Below, one piece after another: positions 63,525 to 64,000 of a stretch of 64,000 nt of DNA. A program made the translations under genes and the position numbers. The first letter of the stretch is position 1, and each line of letters begins with the position of its first letter. This DNA comes from Diadophis punctatus similis (lineage: Eukaryota; Chordata; Lepidosauria; Squamata; Dipsadidae): contig JALIGW010000032.1 of the NCBI GenBank assembly GCA_023053685.1, forward strand, positions 324,585-388,584, read 5' to 3'. The notes under the pieces were generated by a model. That model ran no database searches. It saw nothing but the letters and a program-made list of their open reading frames with translations, and was not told the origin of the DNA.

Positions 63525-63715
63525 CTAGGAGAAATTTCCTGACAACGAGAAGAATTAATCAGTGGAACGACTTGCCTCCAGAAGTTGTGGGGGCTGCAAT
63601 ACTGGATGGTTTTAAGAAGAGATTGGACAGCCACCTGTCTGATGTAGTATAGTGTTTCTTGCCTGAGCAGGGGGTTGGACTAGAAGACCTCCAAGGTCCC
63701 TTCCAACTCTGTTCT
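63525..63715 (+). mobile_element. CR1 LINE 3' end
   Basis: GGAGAAATTTCCTGACAACG, CAGTGGAACGACTTGCCTCC, GGTTGGACTAGAAGACCTCC and GGTCCCTTCCAACTCTGTTC. Begins exactly where the pentamer array ends. Confidence 0.9.
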
Positions 63716-63854
63716 TCTATTCTTCTTCCTGCCTTTTGCAGTTAGTGGGTTTAGCTATTTTTCTGGAACTAGGTAACAGATAAGAGAACAAGTATTATAA
63801 CAGGTCCTGTGTACCCAATGGCGGTGAGACTCATGATTGTAAGCTAAGACCAAA

Positions 63855-64000
63855 AGAGGGATACAATCAAGGACCAGAGAGGTACTAGTACCACTCTATA
63901 AAGCTTTGGTCAGACCAAACTGCATCCAGTTTTGGTCACCAAAAAAAGACATTGAAACCCTAGAGAAAGTGCAGAAGAGAGCAACCAGGGTGATAAAGGG
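63855..64000 (+). mobile_element. CR1 LINE running off the window
   Basis: AGGGATACAATCAAGGACCA and GAGGTACTAGTACCACTCTA match 47398-47450. Small deletions (AGACCAAACTGCATCC; CACCAAAAAAAGACATT). Incomplete at the window end. Confidence 0.92.

Overview
The window reads as non-coding DNA of a squamate reptile, most likely an advanced (colubroid) snake. Two signatures point there: CR1 LINE 3' ends that run straight into long ATTCT/AATAG-type pentanucleotide arrays, and a mixture of CR1, L2, L1, RTE/BovB, tRNA-derived SINEs, hAT-type MITEs and a SPIN (Space Invaders) element. There is no prokaryotic gene organisation, no tRNA or rRNA gene and no CRISPR. The species call is inference from repeat content.

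One host gene candidate was found: a minus-strand open frame at 40547-41404. Its N-terminal half looks like the C2CD4 (C2 calcium-dependent domain containing 4) family. It has a TATA box and a CRE-like site just upstream, but the C2 domain expected at the C-terminus is absent. The frame stops about 150 bp from a 1.4-kb CCTT-rich array.

Layout. 0-5 kb: fused hAT/L2 fragment, solo LTR, CR1, SINE with nested MITE, BovB and another LINE, CR1. 5-14 kb: L1 3' end, very long simple repeats, MITEs, a Tigger/mariner-like palindromic element and an LTR. 14-25 kb: L2 and Rex1-like LINE fragments, several hAT MITEs with 8-bp duplications, a GA/GT-rich block with a segmental duplication, L1, CR1. 25-31 kb: two abutting hAT MITEs, a long hAT, then an L2 with an uninterrupted 1021-codon endonuclease/reverse-transcriptase frame, next to a 102-bp-arm near-perfect palindrome. 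31-40 kb: LTR-like pieces, a tandem SINE-microsatellite cluster, CR1 within CR1, pyrimidine arrays. 40-46 kb: the C2CD4-like frame, a CR1 carrying three hAT insertions, a second L2 with one frameshift. 46-64 kb: L2 nested in a MITE, a second solo LTR nested in an RTE fragment, SPIN, a CR1-tailed SINE, an L2, two pentanucleotide arrays with higher-order structure, and a CR1 that runs off the end.

The recurrent theme is nesting. Target-site duplications can be read directly for many insertions (8 bp for hAT types, 5 bp for LTRs and some LINEs, TA for the mariner-like element), so much of the insertion order can be reconstructed. The best candidates for something new are the truncated C2CD4-like gene, the structured pentanucleotide arrays downstream of CR1 ends, the duplicated block that preserves both filled and empty versions of a hAT site, hammerhead-like motifs in Penelope-like remnants, and hAT MITEs that spread an NRF1-type palindrome.
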